DNA of 64,000 bases from Candidatus Handelsmanbacteria bacterium (lineage in GTDB: Bacteria > Latescibacterota > UBA2968 > UBA8231), in contig VGJS01000004.1 of NCBI GenBank assembly GCA_016867395.1, forward strand, positions 16,966 to 80,965, in the 5' to 3' direction. A program made the translations under genes and the position numbers. This document shows positions 1-8,993 of this stretch, piece after piece; position 1 is the first letter of the stretch, and each line of letters begins with the position of its first letter. The notes beneath the pieces were generated by a model, which saw only the letters and a program-made list of their open reading frames with translations, searched no databases and was not told the origin of the DNA.

Positions 1-2009
1 AGAACCCCTGATTGTGGAGGTTGGCGAGGATGTTGCGGCCGCCCCCCGCGCCTCTGTTCACCGCGATGGTCCCTTCGTTCACCAGGGTGCCGCTGGTGAT
101 CACCAGATTGGAGGCCCCCGGGCTCTCGCTGCTTTCCAGGCGGATCACCCCGTGGTTGGTCAGTCCGTTGGCCGCGGTCAACACTGCGTCGGTGGCAGTG
201 GTGCTGTTCACCCAGATGGTCTGGCCAGGGGCCACGTCGCCGCTGCGGGTGCAACGGCCGCGCACCTTGAGAATGGCCACCCCGGCGGCGGCCCCGGAAG
301 AACCAAAATTCAGGGCGCAGTTGTAGAGCAGGGGGCCTTGGCCGGCACTGACCCGCCGTTGATGTTGAAGGTCATGGTGCTCAAGTTCATGTTCCCGTCC
401 ACGACCAAGTCCCCGCCGTTCTGGTTGAAGACCTGTAACCCGCTGGCAATAGTCAGGCTCTGGCCCGCCTCCACCCTGAACTTGCCGTTGGAGTTGGTGT
501 ACACCCACCGGCTCTTGTTGAACTTAAGCTGGGCGTTGTTGCGGAATATCCCCTGGTTGTCCAGGTTGGCCATGATCAGGCGTTGGCCGCCCGAACCGGC
601 GTTCACCTCGATGCGTCCCTGGTTGACCAGGGTCCCGCTGGCCAAGAGCAGATTGGAGCCCAGGGCCCCGCCGCTGCTCTCAAGGCGGATTAGGCCCTCG
701 TTGGTGACGCTTTCGGCCAGCCGCCAGAGAGCGTGCCCGCCGGCCAGACTCCCTTTCACCAGCAGCACCTGGTGATCCTTGACATTGCCGCTGAGGTTGC
801 AGGCCCCCCGCAGGGCAAAGGCGCCCGGCCCGGACCCGGTTTTCCCCTCACCTCGCCGCCATGGTAGTTGAAGCGCACTGCGGTCAGACGGAACTCGCCC
901 TGGGCGTCGAGGGTGCCGCCGCTCTGCTTGAAGATCTGGTTGCCGCTCGCGATGGCCAGGGACTGCCCGGAGGCGATGGTTAGCGACCGGCTGTTGGCAT
1001 AGACCCCGCCGCACTTGGTGAAGGCGGTGGGCGCGTTGATCGTCAGACTGCCCTGGCTGTCGAGGTCGGCGCTGAACTGGCGCTGGCCGCCGCTGCTCTC
1101 CAGGCGCAGGGTGCCGGCGTTGGTGACCCCGGCTGCGGCCTGCAGGTAGCCGCTGCCCCCGGTGGGGCTGCCGTTGACCCACAGGGTCTGGCCGGGGCCC
1201 ACGTTGCCGTCGAGGGTGCAGGTGCCGCGCAGAATCAGCAGACCCGCCCCGGCAGCCGGGCCGATGTTCAGGGTGGCGGCGCTAAACACCGCGCCGCTGC
1301 CCTGGACCTGGCCGCCGTTCAAGCTGAAGGTGGCGCTGGGCAGGGCCAGTTCGCCCTCGGCCTGCCGGACGCCGCCGTTCTGGTTGAAGACCTAGTTGCC
1401 GCTGGTGATGGAGAGGGTCTGGCCGGGGGCGATATTCCAGATGCCAGTATTGGCGTAGACCGCCCTGGCCTTGTTGAAGCTCAGCGGGGCGCTGATCTGG
1501 ACCTGGCCCTGGTTGTTGAGGTCCGCGGTGATCAGGCGCTGGCCGCCCGAAGCGGGCTTGACCTGCAAGGCGCCGGTATTGACCAGATCGCCGCCGGTCA
1601 GCAGGATGCTGGACGCCTGGGCCCCGCCGCTGCTTTGCAGGCGCAGGGTGCCGGCGTTGATGATGCCGTTGGCCCCCCGCAGCAGGGCGTTCCCTTTGGC
1701 TGGATTGCCGTTGACTAGGAAGGTGGAACTGCTGCCGTTGGTAAGTTTTGCAACCGAAACCGCCCCTTCGAGGGTGACGGTATAGGAAGCGCCGGTAGCG
1801 CTGATCTCGACTTGGTCGCTCACCCCCGGCACCCCGGCGGGCACCCACTTGGATGGGTCGGACCAGGCCCCGTCGGCCGCCGCGGCCCAGGACTTGGTCG
1901 TCTGGGCGGTTGCCAGATGTGGCACGGCGAGCAGCACCATCCCGGCCAGCAGGCAGATCATGCCCGCGGCCCGGATGGCTGTTGCGCTGAAGGAAAGAGG
2001 TCGTTTCAC
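1..2009 (-). pseudogene. Broken repeat-rich secreted surface protein, runs off left edge
   Basis: I do not recognise a named family. The GTG start at 2009 begins a clear signal peptide (KRPLSFSATA, hydrophobic core, cleavage near AHLATAQ) followed by a beta-strand repeat protein. At least four units share a [V/N]NxGTLRLxSSGG core, near 1735-1620, 1190-1085, 775-665 and 225-120; such units usually build pectin-lyase-like or autotransporter passenger beta-helices. The frame is broken three times. A TAG at 1392-1394 falls where sister repeats have Gln (GNQIF, GLQVF), which fits CAG to TAG. One frameshift near 840 and another near 340 are each repaired in silico by adding one base to a short homopolymer. 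The protein would be exported, probably to the cell surface. It is a pseudogene if the sequence is correct. Confidence 0.7.
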
Positions 2010-2087
2010 GATGGCTGCAAACGCTTCAGGCGATCAAAACCACATGAGGGCCAAAAGTGGGGAAGCCCTGTGATCCTGGTCAAGTTC

Positions 2088-2115
2088 ACTATATTTCAGG
2101 GCTTGCCATTGTAAA
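2088..2115 (-). promoter_or_regulatory. Candidate sigma70-type promoter for the surface repeat protein
   Basis: Read on the minus strand, TTTACA (2115-2110), a 16-nt spacer and TATAGT (2093-2088) lie about 80 nt upstream of the GTG start at 2009. The spacer is 1 nt short of optimal. This is motif match only. Confidence 0.35.
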
Positions 2116-2152
2116 CACATCGGATGATATAGTTGATTCTTAAGCAAAATCA

Positions 2153-2184
2153 AAGCCCCGGCTGCCAGGGGCAGTCGGGGCTTA
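2153..2184 (-). terminator. Intrinsic terminator after the Gly/Tyr-rich lipoprotein gene
   Basis: An inverted repeat with arms AAGCCCCGGCTGCC and GGCAGTCGGGGCTT (one mismatch) follows the lipoprotein stop codon on the minus strand. It continues into a T-rich tract (TTTGATTTT). It separates the 2.2-9.0 kb operon from the surface-protein gene. Confidence 0.6.
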
Positions 2185-2208
2185 AGTGCAGAATTAACAA
2201 AGATCGGG

Positions 2209-2898
2209 CTAACGCCGGACCTTCTTGGGAGCGGCGCTCTCCGCCGGCGGCGAGGCCGGCTTGGGGGCGCTGGAACCCTCCTTGCCCCCACCCCCGGAGG
2301 GGGCTTCAGCCGGGCGGGGGGTGACCACCGGGGCGGGCCGGTCCTGGGGGTCTACCCGCCGCTGCCAGATCTCCTGCTGCTTCCGGACCTCGGCCCTCCT
2401 TAGTTCTTCCTTTTCGGCAGCCGACTGGACGGGCACGGTGGCCAGACCCCTGCTCTGGGCCCGCAGCGCATCCAGTTCCCCGGCAGTCACCAGTTCATAT
2501 CCGGGGGGGACATAGACGCCGGTGCTGCTGCGGTAGTAGGGATCGTACCCGTACCCATAGGGGCCATAGCCCCCGCCGTAGGGGTTGTAGCCGTACCCGG
2601 AATAGGGGCCGTATCCATAGGGGGCGATGCCGTAGACCCCGTATTGCGAATCGTATCCGCCGCCAAAAACCGGATACCCGTACCCAGCCCCGTACCCCCG
2701 GCGGGAACCGTCTTCCTCGCCCTCGAAGCGGCCCAGGCGCGACTCGTCCTGGCGATCGTCCCGCTGCTGGTCGGCGGCCACCCGGGAATCCTCCCGCAAA
2801 CCAGAGGAGGAGAAGGGCGCCACGGCCACGGTGTAACAGCCGCTCGACAGGACCGCCGCCCATCCCAGAACGAGGCAGGAAAGGGATCTGCTTTTCAT
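2209..2898 (-). CDS. Gly/Tyr-rich lipoprotein, function unknown
   Basis: This 229-residue protein starts at ATG 2898, chosen because a strong AGGAGG lies 7 nt upstream and the N-terminus is a lipoprotein signal (MKSRSLSCLVLGWAAVLSSGC, lipobox LSSGC, Cys about residue 21). An acidic and Arg-rich linker follows, then about 60 residues of low-complexity Tyr/Gly/Pro repeats (PYGYGPYSGYGYNPYGGGYG-like), a short PPGYELVTAGELDALRAQ segment, a charged helix and a Pro/Ala-rich tail. Such low-complexity Tyr/Gly tracts occur in envelope and matrix proteins, but no function can be assigned. It lies 64 nt downstream of the FadL/PorV-like barrel gene and is probably the last gene of the same operon, ending at the terminator at 2153-2184. 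Confidence 0.75.
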   Translation of the reverse strand: MKSRSLSCLVLGWAAVLSSGCYTVAVAPFSSSGLREDSRVAADQQRDDRQDESRLGRFEGEEDGSRRGYGAGYGYPVFGGGYDSQYGVYGIAPYGYGPYSGYGYNPYGGGYGPYGYGYDPYYRSSTGVYVPPGYELVTAGELDALRAQSRGLATVPVQSAAEKEELRRAEVRKQQEIWQRRVDPQDRPAPVVTPRPAEAPSGGGGKEGSSAPKPASPPAESAAPKKVRR

Positions 2899-2962
2899 CG
2901 CTGTACACCTCCTGAAAACGCGCCTTGATGAATATACACAACCCGCAGAGGTGGTCAAAACC

Positions 2963-4369
2963 TCAGAAACGACAGGAAACCCCCACCATCACCTTGTCGC
3001 TGGAAACCTCCTCCGACAGGGGGCCCTCCCACTGTTCGTAGCTGCCGCGGACCCAGGCCAGGTCGGCGTGCACCACCTCCTCGAAGACCAGGCCGGCGCC
3101 CAATGTATAGTAGCGGCGGTCCTGGGCGGCGACGATGAGGGGGTTGGCGGGGCCGGGGCTCAGGCGCGGGTCACGGGGCCCCACAAAGGGCAGAGGGTCG
3201 GTGTAAAAGCCGGCCCGCAGGTCCAGGGCCACTACCGGCACCTGCCATTCGGCCCCCAGGTGATAGCGCGCGGCGTCGCGGTACTGGGTGTCGAAGGCAG
3301 CCCTGGCTCGCAACGCGTTCTCGTCGCCCCCCTGGTACTCGGTCTGGGACCAGCCCGCCCAGTGGGCGCTGCCGGCCAGGAGCAGGCCGGGGACCGGCTC
3401 GCCCGAGAGGCCCAGGCCGAATTCGAGGGGCAGGGAGATCTTGTACTCCCCCCGCACCTCCTCCTGGCTTACCTGGACGGAGGTCCCGTCCTCGCGGCGC
3501 TCGACGTTCTGGCGCACTGTGCCGTCGTCGTACTCGATTAGGTCGTATGCGGTAAGGGGGGGCAAGCCCTTGAACAGATAACGCACCCGGTGGGTCGCCC
3601 CACTACTCAGAGTCGCCCCAAAACGCACCCTGGGCTTTTCTCGGGAAGAGCGGAACAGGGCCCCCAGGGTAGCGGTGAAGGCTGTGGGGTATTTGTCCTC
3701 GAAAGTGTCGTGGGCCACGAAGCGTTTCTCAAGAATGCGATTATCAATATCCACTTTCTCGAACTCGTTGAGGGCCCGATCCTCGCCGCTGAGAAGGTTA
3801 AAAGCTGCCCCCAGCGATACCGAGGGGGTCACATCGACGGCGCCGGCCACCGAGGCCATGGCTATCTCGCCCTCGTGAACGAACCTATCATTTGTTTGTA
3901 CCTTACCCACTACGCTATCTACGGCATCTTTCGCATCCTCACGCCCTTGGATGCGCAGGGCGTAGTCGAAGTCCTTAACCCGGTTGAAGCCGGCGGCAAA
4001 AACCAGGCTGCCCTGGTAAACCGGGTAGGGCACCACCACCCCCAGGGAGCCGAAACGGGTGTTCTTCAGCTCGGCCTCGGCGGGGGTGCCGGCCTGGATC
4101 GACTCGTCGGCGGGGGTGCCGGCCTGGATCGACTCGTTGGTGAAATGGTGGCGCAGGAAGCCGGTGTACACCTCGAACTGACGCAGCTGGGCCAGGCCGG
4201 CCGGGTTCCAGTATAGGGCGGAAAAATCGCTGGCCACCCCGGCAAAGGCCCCACCCATGCCCATGGCGCGGACCCCCACCCCGGAAAAATGGTCGATGGC
4301 CCGCTCCTCCTGCGCCCCGGCCCCGGAGCAGGCCAGGGCCAGGGCCTGGAACCCTGCCCATAACCGCAT
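2963..4369 (-). CDS. FadL/PorV-like outer-membrane beta-barrel protein
   Basis: This 468-residue predicted outer-membrane protein starts at ATG 4369, two nt after the upstream TGA, giving a signal peptide (MRLWAGFQALALACSGAGAQ). The N-terminal GVGVRAMGMGGAFAGVA...SALYWNPAGLAQL stretch is the hallmark of FadL/OMPP1/PorV-type barrels. Regular amphipathic strands follow, and the chain ends in Phe (GVSCRF), as expected for BAM-dependent barrels. PorV-family proteins take part in type IX secretion, and others carry hydrophobic substrates; co-location with porX favours the first but does not prove it. An in-frame 30-bp tandem duplication (4081-4140) gives ESIQAGTPAD/ESIQAGTPAE. Confidence 0.75.
   Translation of the reverse strand: MRLWAGFQALALACSGAGAQEERAIDHFSGVGVRAMGMGGAFAGVASDFSALYWNPAGLAQLRQFEVYTGFLRHHFTNESIQAGTPADESIQAGTPAEAELKNTRFGSLGVVVPYPVYQGSLVFAAGFNRVKDFDYALRIQGREDAKDAVDSVVGKVQTNDRFVHEGEIAMASVAGAVDVTPSVSLGAAFNLLSGEDRALNEFEKVDIDNRILEKRFVAHDTFEDKYPTAFTATLGALFRSSREKPRVRFGATLSSGATHRVRYLFKGLPPLTAYDLIEYDDGTVRQNVERREDGTSVQVSQEEVRGEYKISLPLEFGLGLSGEPVPGLLLAGSAHWAGWSQTEYQGGDENALRARAAFDTQYRDAARYHLGAEWQVPVVALDLRAGFYTDPLPFVGPRDPRLSPGPANPLIVAAQDRRYYTLGAGLVFEEVVHADLAWVRGSYEQWEGPLSEEVSSDKVMVGVSCRF
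4081..4140. repeat. 30-bp tandem duplication inside the barrel gene
   Basis: Two adjacent 30-bp copies (4081-4110 and 4111-4140) differ at one base. They are in frame and add ten residues to what is probably an early extracellular loop of the barrel, so the reading frame is kept. Confidence 0.9.
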
Positions 4370-4371
4370 CC

Positions 4372-5169
4372 TCAGAATTCCTCGGTGTAGCGCACCGCCA
4401 GCTCCCGGCTCAAATCGGCCCCGCCCTTGCAATCGGCCCCACCCTTGCCGTTGCCCAGGACGTTCTTAAGCAACAGGCTGAGATTGAGGCTGGGCACCAC
4501 CGACCAGTGGGCCCCCAGGTTCAGGTACCCTTCCCCGGAGCCCAGGGCGGAATGGTCGTTGTCGTTGGTGGCCAGGTCGTACTCAGCCACCAGGCCCAAT
4601 TCGGCGTTGATGCTCTTGTCCAGCCCCACCCAGCCAGACAGGTCGCCGTCTTCGTCGCTGTCCTCGCGGCTGAGGTTAAGGCCGCCGTGGACCCCGAACT
4701 GCCCCAAGGGCCCGGTGTAGTTCTTGCTGGCGGCCAGGAACATCCCCTTGGACTTGATCTGGTAGCGGCCACCGCAGTATAGCCCGTAGCCTTGAGTCTC
4801 GTAGCCTAAGACTAGGGCGGGCAGGGCCTGGCTCTCTTCAAGGACCCGGTAGCGAATGGTCGGTTCCACCCGGGGGTACCAGTCCACCTCCTGGTCGCCG
4901 ATGATCTGCTCCCCGCCAAAGGACAGGCCAATGCTCAGCCGGTCGAGCGCCCCGGCGTTGAGCTGGCCCATCACCCCGCCCTGGGGGAAGAAGCGCAGGT
5001 CCGCGCTGAAGCGGCCCTTAGCGACCAGGCCGGCCGTGGGGCAGTCGATCAGGCGGACCGGCTCCACCCGGTCCCCTTCGGCAGCCGCCACCTCCTGGGC
5101 GCCGGCCGGCGCCGCCAGGGCCAGCACCACCAGCGCCGCCGCGTATGTGCTGATTCTCCGTTCGCTCAA
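4372..5169 (-). CDS. Predicted exported beta-barrel-like protein, unknown family
   Basis: This 265-residue protein has a signal peptide (LSERRISTYAAALVVLALAAPAGAQE). I place the start at TTG 5169 because it overlaps the tsaE stop as TTGA, is preceded by GAGAGG, and the in-frame region further upstream lies inside tsaE without a signal peptide. The mature part is rich in alternating strands (RFSADLRFF, GLSFGGEQIIGD, YRVLEESQALPALVLGYET, LNLGAHWSVVPSLNLSLLL) and ends ELAVRYTEEF. A C-terminal Phe again suggests an outer-membrane barrel. It sits between tsaE and the FadL/PorV-like barrel and is translationally coupled to both. I do not recognise the family. Confidence 0.65.
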   Translation of the reverse strand: MSERRISTYAAALVVLALAAPAGAQEVAAAEGDRVEPVRLIDCPTAGLVAKGRFSADLRFFPQGGVMGQLNAGALDRLSIGLSFGGEQIIGDQEVDWYPRVEPTIRYRVLEESQALPALVLGYETQGYGLYCGGRYQIKSKGMFLAASKNYTGPLGQFGVHGGLNLSREDSDEDGDLSGWVGLDKSINAELGLVAEYDLATNDNDHSALGSGEGYLNLGAHWSVVPSLNLSLLLKNVLGNGKGGADCKGGADLSRELAVRYTEEF

Positions 5170-5645
5170 GCAGACCTCTCTATTCTGCAATCGGGGAAGG
5201 GGGAGGGTAGAGCTTTGATCAGGATGCGGCGCACCTCTGGCCCGCGGTGCTCCAGGGTCACCTCGCGCCGCCGGGGAGGCAGCGCAGAGCCGGCCCGCTC
5301 GGGCCACTCGATCAGGCAGATGCCCTGATTATAAAAATACTCCTCGGCGCCCAGGGCCTCAAGCTCCTTCTCGCCGCGCAGGCGGTACAGGTCAAAGTGG
5401 TAGATGGGCACCACCCGGCCCCCGACTTGCCCGGCATACTCGCCGATGAGGATGAAGGTGGGGCTGTTGACCTGGTCCTCAACCCCCAGGCCGGCGCACA
5501 CCCCCTGGATCATGCAGGTCTTGCCGGCGCCCAGGTCACCACTGAAGGCCACCACCTCGCCCGGCCGCAACCGCCGTCCCAGTTCCTCACCCAGCGCCCG
5601 GGTCTCCTCCGGAGAAAAGCTCAGGTGTTCCTCGGAGGGGCTCAC
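5166..5645 (-). CDS. tsaE: TsaE, ATPase of tRNA t6A37 synthesis
   Basis: This 159-residue protein is the expected TsaE size. The Walker A motif GDLGAGKT lies near residues 40-47, followed by the family-typical VNSPTFILIGEY and HFDLYRL segments and LIEWPER. TsaE binds the TsaB-TsaD complex and drives the ATP-dependent cycle that places threonylcarbamoyl on A37 of ANN-decoding tRNAs in the cytoplasm. The start is GTG 5645, overlapping the porX stop as GTGA. The placement inside a signalling and envelope operon is unusual; tsaE more often sits with tsaB, amidase or alr genes. Confidence 0.9.
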   Translation of the reverse strand: MSPSEEHLSFSPEETRALGEELGRRLRPGEVVAFSGDLGAGKTCMIQGVCAGLGVEDQVNSPTFILIGEYAGQVGGRVVPIYHFDLYRLRGEKELEALGAEEYFYNQGICLIEWPERAGSALPPRRREVTLEHRGPEVRRILIKALPSPFPDCRIERSA

Positions 5646-7201
5646 CGGGGCTCCATCACCGCCACCGGCAGCACCATCTCCTCCAGGGAGATGCCCCCGT
5701 GCTGGAAGCTGTCGCGGTACTGGCGCTGGTACTCGTTGAAGTGGGAGGGGTAGACGAAGTAGAAATCCTCCTTGGCGATGGCAAAGTTGCTCCCTAACCC
5801 CGACTGGGGCAGGCCCCAGGCCGGGGGCTTGGTGATCAGTAGCGCCTCCTTGGCGTCGCAGCGCAGGTTCTTGCCGTGTTTATAGCGCAGATTGGCGGAG
5901 GTCTGCCGGTCACCGTGGACCAGACTGGCCCGGTTGCCCCGCACCGCGCCGTGGTCGGTGGTCAGCACCACCACCCCCTGGGTGCAGGCGATCTTCTTGA
6001 GGGTCTCGAAGAGGGAGGAGTGGGCGAACCACGACTGCACCAGGGAGCGGAAGCCCTGCTCGTCGGGGGCGATCTGTTGCAAGATTTCCGAGTGGGAGCG
6101 GCCGTGGACCAGCATGTCGAGGAAGTTGTAGACCACGCAGACCAGGGGTACCGCGTTGAGGGAGTTGATCCGGCGGACCAAGTTCTGGCCTTCGGCGGCG
6201 TCGAGCACCTTGGTGTAGTGGGAGCCGGGCTGAAGGCCGATGCCCATCTCGGCGAGTTGGTCGTCGATGAAGCGGTGCTCGTGGCGGTTGAGGCTGTGAA
6301 CCTCGTCCTGCTCGGTCTGCCACAGCTCTGGATACTTGGCGGCGATCTCGGCGGGGAAAAGCCCGCTGAAGATAGCGTTGCGCGCGTACGGGGTGGCGGT
6401 GGGCAGGACGGCGTAGTGGTAGGAGCGCCGGATGTTGAAGAAGGGGGCCAGCACGGCCTCCATCACCAGCCAGTGGTCCAGGCGCAGGCAGTCCACCACC
6501 ACAAAGAAGACCTGGCGCCCCTCCTTGAGGTACGGGGCGACGAACTCCCCCACCACGTCTACCGAGAGGGGTGGCGAGCCCTCCTCGCTCTGCACCCACG
6601 AGGGGTAGTGCCGCTCGACGAAACGGCCAAACTCGCGGTTGCACTCCTTGCGCTGGTCCTCAATCACCTGGTGCAGGCTGCGCTCATCGAGCCGGCTGAT
6701 CTCCAGGTCCCACTCGCAGAGCAACCGGTGGATGTCGATCCAGGTCTGCCAGTTGACCTGGCCGGCCAGCCATTCGCGGATCTGGTTGGCCTTGGAGAAG
6801 TAGGCCGGCCCGGCCTGGCTCTGCCGGATCTGCCTGGCGTCGAGGATCTTCTTGCATGCCATGAAGATCTGGCTGGGGTTGACCGGTTTGGTCAGGTAGT
6901 CGTCGATGCGCCGGCCGATGGCCTCGTTCATCAAATGCTCTTCTTCGTTCTTGGTGATCATCACCACCGGCAGGTTGGGGTCGTGTTCCTTGATCTGGGC
7001 CAGGGTGGAGAGGCCGTCCAGCCCGGGCATCATCTCGTCGAGAAGCACAATGTCGAAGTGCTCCTGCCTGATCCGGGCCAGGGCATCCTCGCCGCTACTG
7101 ACCGGGGTGACCTCGTAGCCCCGCTCGCGCAGAAAGAGGTGGTGTGAACGCAACAGGTCAATCTCGTCGTCGGCCCAGAGGATCTTGCGGTTGGTATCCA
7201 T
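5642..7201 (-). CDS. porX: PorX-type response regulator (REC + PglZ phosphatase domain)
   Basis: This 519-residue protein starts at ATG 7201 (MDTNRKILWADDE). An N-terminal receiver domain carries acidic pocket D11/D12, phospho-acceptor D55 in VLLDEMMPG and K105 in LTKPV. After a helical linker comes a PglZ alkaline-phosphatase-superfamily domain with VVVDCLRLDHW (about 235-244), PTATPYARNAIFSG (about 267-280, Thr nucleophile candidates) and TTDHGAVRGN. This is the PorX architecture. In Porphyromonas and Flavobacterium PorX works with PorY and an ECF sigma factor to control the type IX secretion system. Here the adjacent histidine kinase (7215-8993), 13 nt upstream, is the obvious partner. An ORF antisense to this gene is a codon-bias shadow. 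Confidence 0.85.
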   Translation of the reverse strand: MDTNRKILWADDEIDLLRSHHLFLRERGYEVTPVSSGEDALARIRQEHFDIVLLDEMMPGLDGLSTLAQIKEHDPNLPVVMITKNEEEHLMNEAIGRRIDDYLTKPVNPSQIFMACKKILDARQIRQSQAGPAYFSKANQIREWLAGQVNWQTWIDIHRLLCEWDLEISRLDERSLHQVIEDQRKECNREFGRFVERHYPSWVQSEEGSPPLSVDVVGEFVAPYLKEGRQVFFVVVDCLRLDHWLVMEAVLAPFFNIRRSYHYAVLPTATPYARNAIFSGLFPAEIAAKYPELWQTEQDEVHSLNRHEHRFIDDQLAEMGIGLQPGSHYTKVLDAAEGQNLVRRINSLNAVPLVCVVYNFLDMLVHGRSHSEILQQIAPDEQGFRSLVQSWFAHSSLFETLKKIACTQGVVVLTTDHGAVRGNRASLVHGDRQTSANLRYKHGKNLRCDAKEALLITKPPAWGLPQSGLGSNFAIAKEDFYFVYPSHFNEYQRQYRDSFQHGGISLEEMVLPVAVMEPR

Positions 7202-7214
7202 CAGTGGCTTTCTC

Positions 7215-8993
7215 TCATTTGACCGGCAGCAGCAGCTCGAAGGTGGTGCCCTCCCCCGGGGAACTGTGAACGATGCTGATCTTGCCCTTGTGGTACTCCT
7301 CGACGATGCGCCGCACAAAGGTCAGGCCCAGGCCCCAGCCGCGTTTTTTGGTGCTGAAACCGGGTTGGAAGACCCGTTCGATATTTTCAGGGGCGATGCC
7401 TCGACCCTCGTCGCAGAAGGAGATCCGCACCGCGTCCCCTTCGGGCCGCAGGCCGGCACGGATACGGATGGCGCCCGGCTTGCCACCCATGGCGTCCACC
7501 GCGTTCTTGAACAGGTTCTCAAAGGCCCAGCCGAGCAGCTCGGAGTTGATCGACACCGGCGGCAGCGCCTCCAGCACCAGTTCCACCCGGTGCCGGCCGA
7601 ACTGGGAGCCGCGGCTTTTGAAGTAGTTGACGGTTTCCTCCAGCACCGCGCCCACATCCCCCGGCTTCAATTCTGGCACCGAACCGATCTGGCTGAAGCG
7701 CGAGGCGATCTGGTTGAGGCGGCCCAGGTCCTTGGACATCTCCCCTAACATCTGGTCCAGCCGCGCCGCCCGCTCCCGGTCGCCGGCCTGGACGGCATTG
7801 GCCACTTCGCCGCGTATCAGCTCCAGCCAGCCCGACAGCGAGGAGAGGGGCGTGCCCAGTTGGTGGGCCGTCTCCTTAGCCATGCCCACCCAGATCGAGC
7901 GCTGCTCGCTGCGCCGGATATTGCGCAGCCCGAGGTACCCCACCAGGGCAAAGAGCACCACCACGCCGATGAACCAGAGGGGGGCCTGCGAAACCCGCCG
8001 CACCAGGGCCGAGTCACCGTAATGGATGTACATCTCGCCGGGGATCTTGAAGTCCTGCCGCTCGTTGAGCAGGGCCACCTGCCGCCGCACCGCCTCGACC
8101 TGAGCCAGGGCCGCGGTGCTGGTGTCCCTCAGGGCCGGCAGTTCGCGGCCTGCCCAGGCCCGCGCCACCCCCTGCCCGTCGGTGACCACGAAACCGGCAG
8201 CCCCGTAGTAAAGGTGGCAGAAGGACTCAGTGGACACCCTGAAGGTTCCCCGCCGCCCCGCCGCTTCGAGGCGGCGGGCCGTGTCCAGCACCTGCTGCCT
8301 GGCCGCCCGGCTGGTATCCCCCCGAGCCGGCAGATCCCGGCCCACCCACTCCACCAGGACGCGCTTTTCCAGCTCCTCGGCATTGTCGGTGATGATGAAG
8401 CGGTCCTCGTCCCAATAACAATATCCCACCGCCTCGGAATGATAGACAAAGGCCACCGGAGGGTTGGCGGCGTCCATCACCTCCATCGCCACCTGCAACT
8501 GCTGCCTGGCCTCCGGGCCCAGGTCGCCGGGCGCCGGCAGGTCGGCCCCGCGCCAGTCGGTGATCTCACCCCGGTGGTTGGTGATGATGATGGGGAAATC
8601 GCTGTTGGGGTTGTTGATGACCTCTTGGAAAATGAAGGCGGCCTGCTCCCCGCTGGCCAGGGGCGAGACGGCAAAGGCGTGGAGCCGGGCAAAAAGATAG
8701 ACCCTGTTGCGCTCCTGCTCCTTGGCCTGGCGGATCAGCGACTCGCTGTAGAGCAGAAAAGCGATGAGGGCCAGGATGCTGCCCAGGAAGACGTAGATGC
8801 GGAAGGCCGGCGACAGGCCCCAGGAGGAATACCACTGCCCGTGCCCCCCCCGGCGCGGCGGCGAGGGGTGCTCCTGGGTGGCCGGAGGCGCCGGCCCTGG
8901 CAATACCTCCGGTGGCACCAGTCCCCCGGCGCGGCGGCGGCGGCGGCGGGGCTCGGCCTGGAGGTTGGCCTCTGAGGAGGTAGATTCGGACAT
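7215..8993 (-). CDS. Membrane sensor histidine kinase with triplicated sensor segment
   Basis: This 592-residue kinase has an Arg- and Pro-rich cytoplasmic N-terminus (1-60), TM1 (AFRIYVFLGSILALIAFLLY, about 63-82), an extracytoplasmic region of roughly 265 residues, and TM2 (LWFIGVVVLFALVGYLGL, about 340-358). The H-box ETAHQLGTPLSSL follows, with His near residue 376, and then the HATPase domain: N-box FENLFKNAVDAM, G1 DEGRGI, G2 GWGLGLTFVRRIV. The sensor region contains three related units with a WxGRDLPAxxDTSxAA core. ETAHQLGTPLSSL is typical of FCB-group kinases. ATG 8993 is the start. The kinase probably phosphorylates the downstream PorX. The pairing is inferred from adjacency; the domains are seen directly. 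Confidence 0.88.
   Translation of the reverse strand: MSESTSSEANLQAEPRRRRRRAGGLVPPEVLPGPAPPATQEHPSPPRRGGHGQWYSSWGLSPAFRIYVFLGSILALIAFLLYSESLIRQAKEQERNRVYLFARLHAFAVSPLASGEQAAFIFQEVINNPNSDFPIIITNHRGEITDWRGADLPAPGDLGPEARQQLQVAMEVMDAANPPVAFVYHSEAVGYCYWDEDRFIITDNAEELEKRVLVEWVGRDLPARGDTSRAARQQVLDTARRLEAAGRRGTFRVSTESFCHLYYGAAGFVVTDGQGVARAWAGRELPALRDTSTAALAQVEAVRRQVALLNERQDFKIPGEMYIHYGDSALVRRVSQAPLWFIGVVVLFALVGYLGLRNIRRSEQRSIWVGMAKETAHQLGTPLSSLSGWLELIRGEVANAVQAGDRERAARLDQMLGEMSKDLGRLNQIASRFSQIGSVPELKPGDVGAVLEETVNYFKSRGSQFGRHRVELVLEALPPVSINSELLGWAFENLFKNAVDAMGGKPGAIRIRAGLRPEGDAVRISFCDEGRGIAPENIERVFQPGFSTKKRGWGLGLTFVRRIVEEYHKGKISIVHSSPGEGTTFELLLPVK

Noticed and set aside
1392-1394. Programmed recoding or reassigned TAG
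   Set aside because: TAG is used as an ordinary stop elsewhere (for example acpH, ada and glyA), and this gene also has two frameshifts.
4081-4140. Thought of a CRISPR-like or VNTR array
   Set aside because: Only two 30-bp copies without spacers, in frame inside a coding gene.
2963-4369. Naming the barrel porV outright
   Set aside because: The N-terminal signature is shared by FadL, UPF0164 and PorV families, and no T9SS core gene is in the window.
5876-7147. Long ORF antisense to porX (423 codons)
   Set aside because: It mirrors the codon bias of porX on the other strand, has no recognisable domain and overlaps a gene with clear REC and PglZ motifs.
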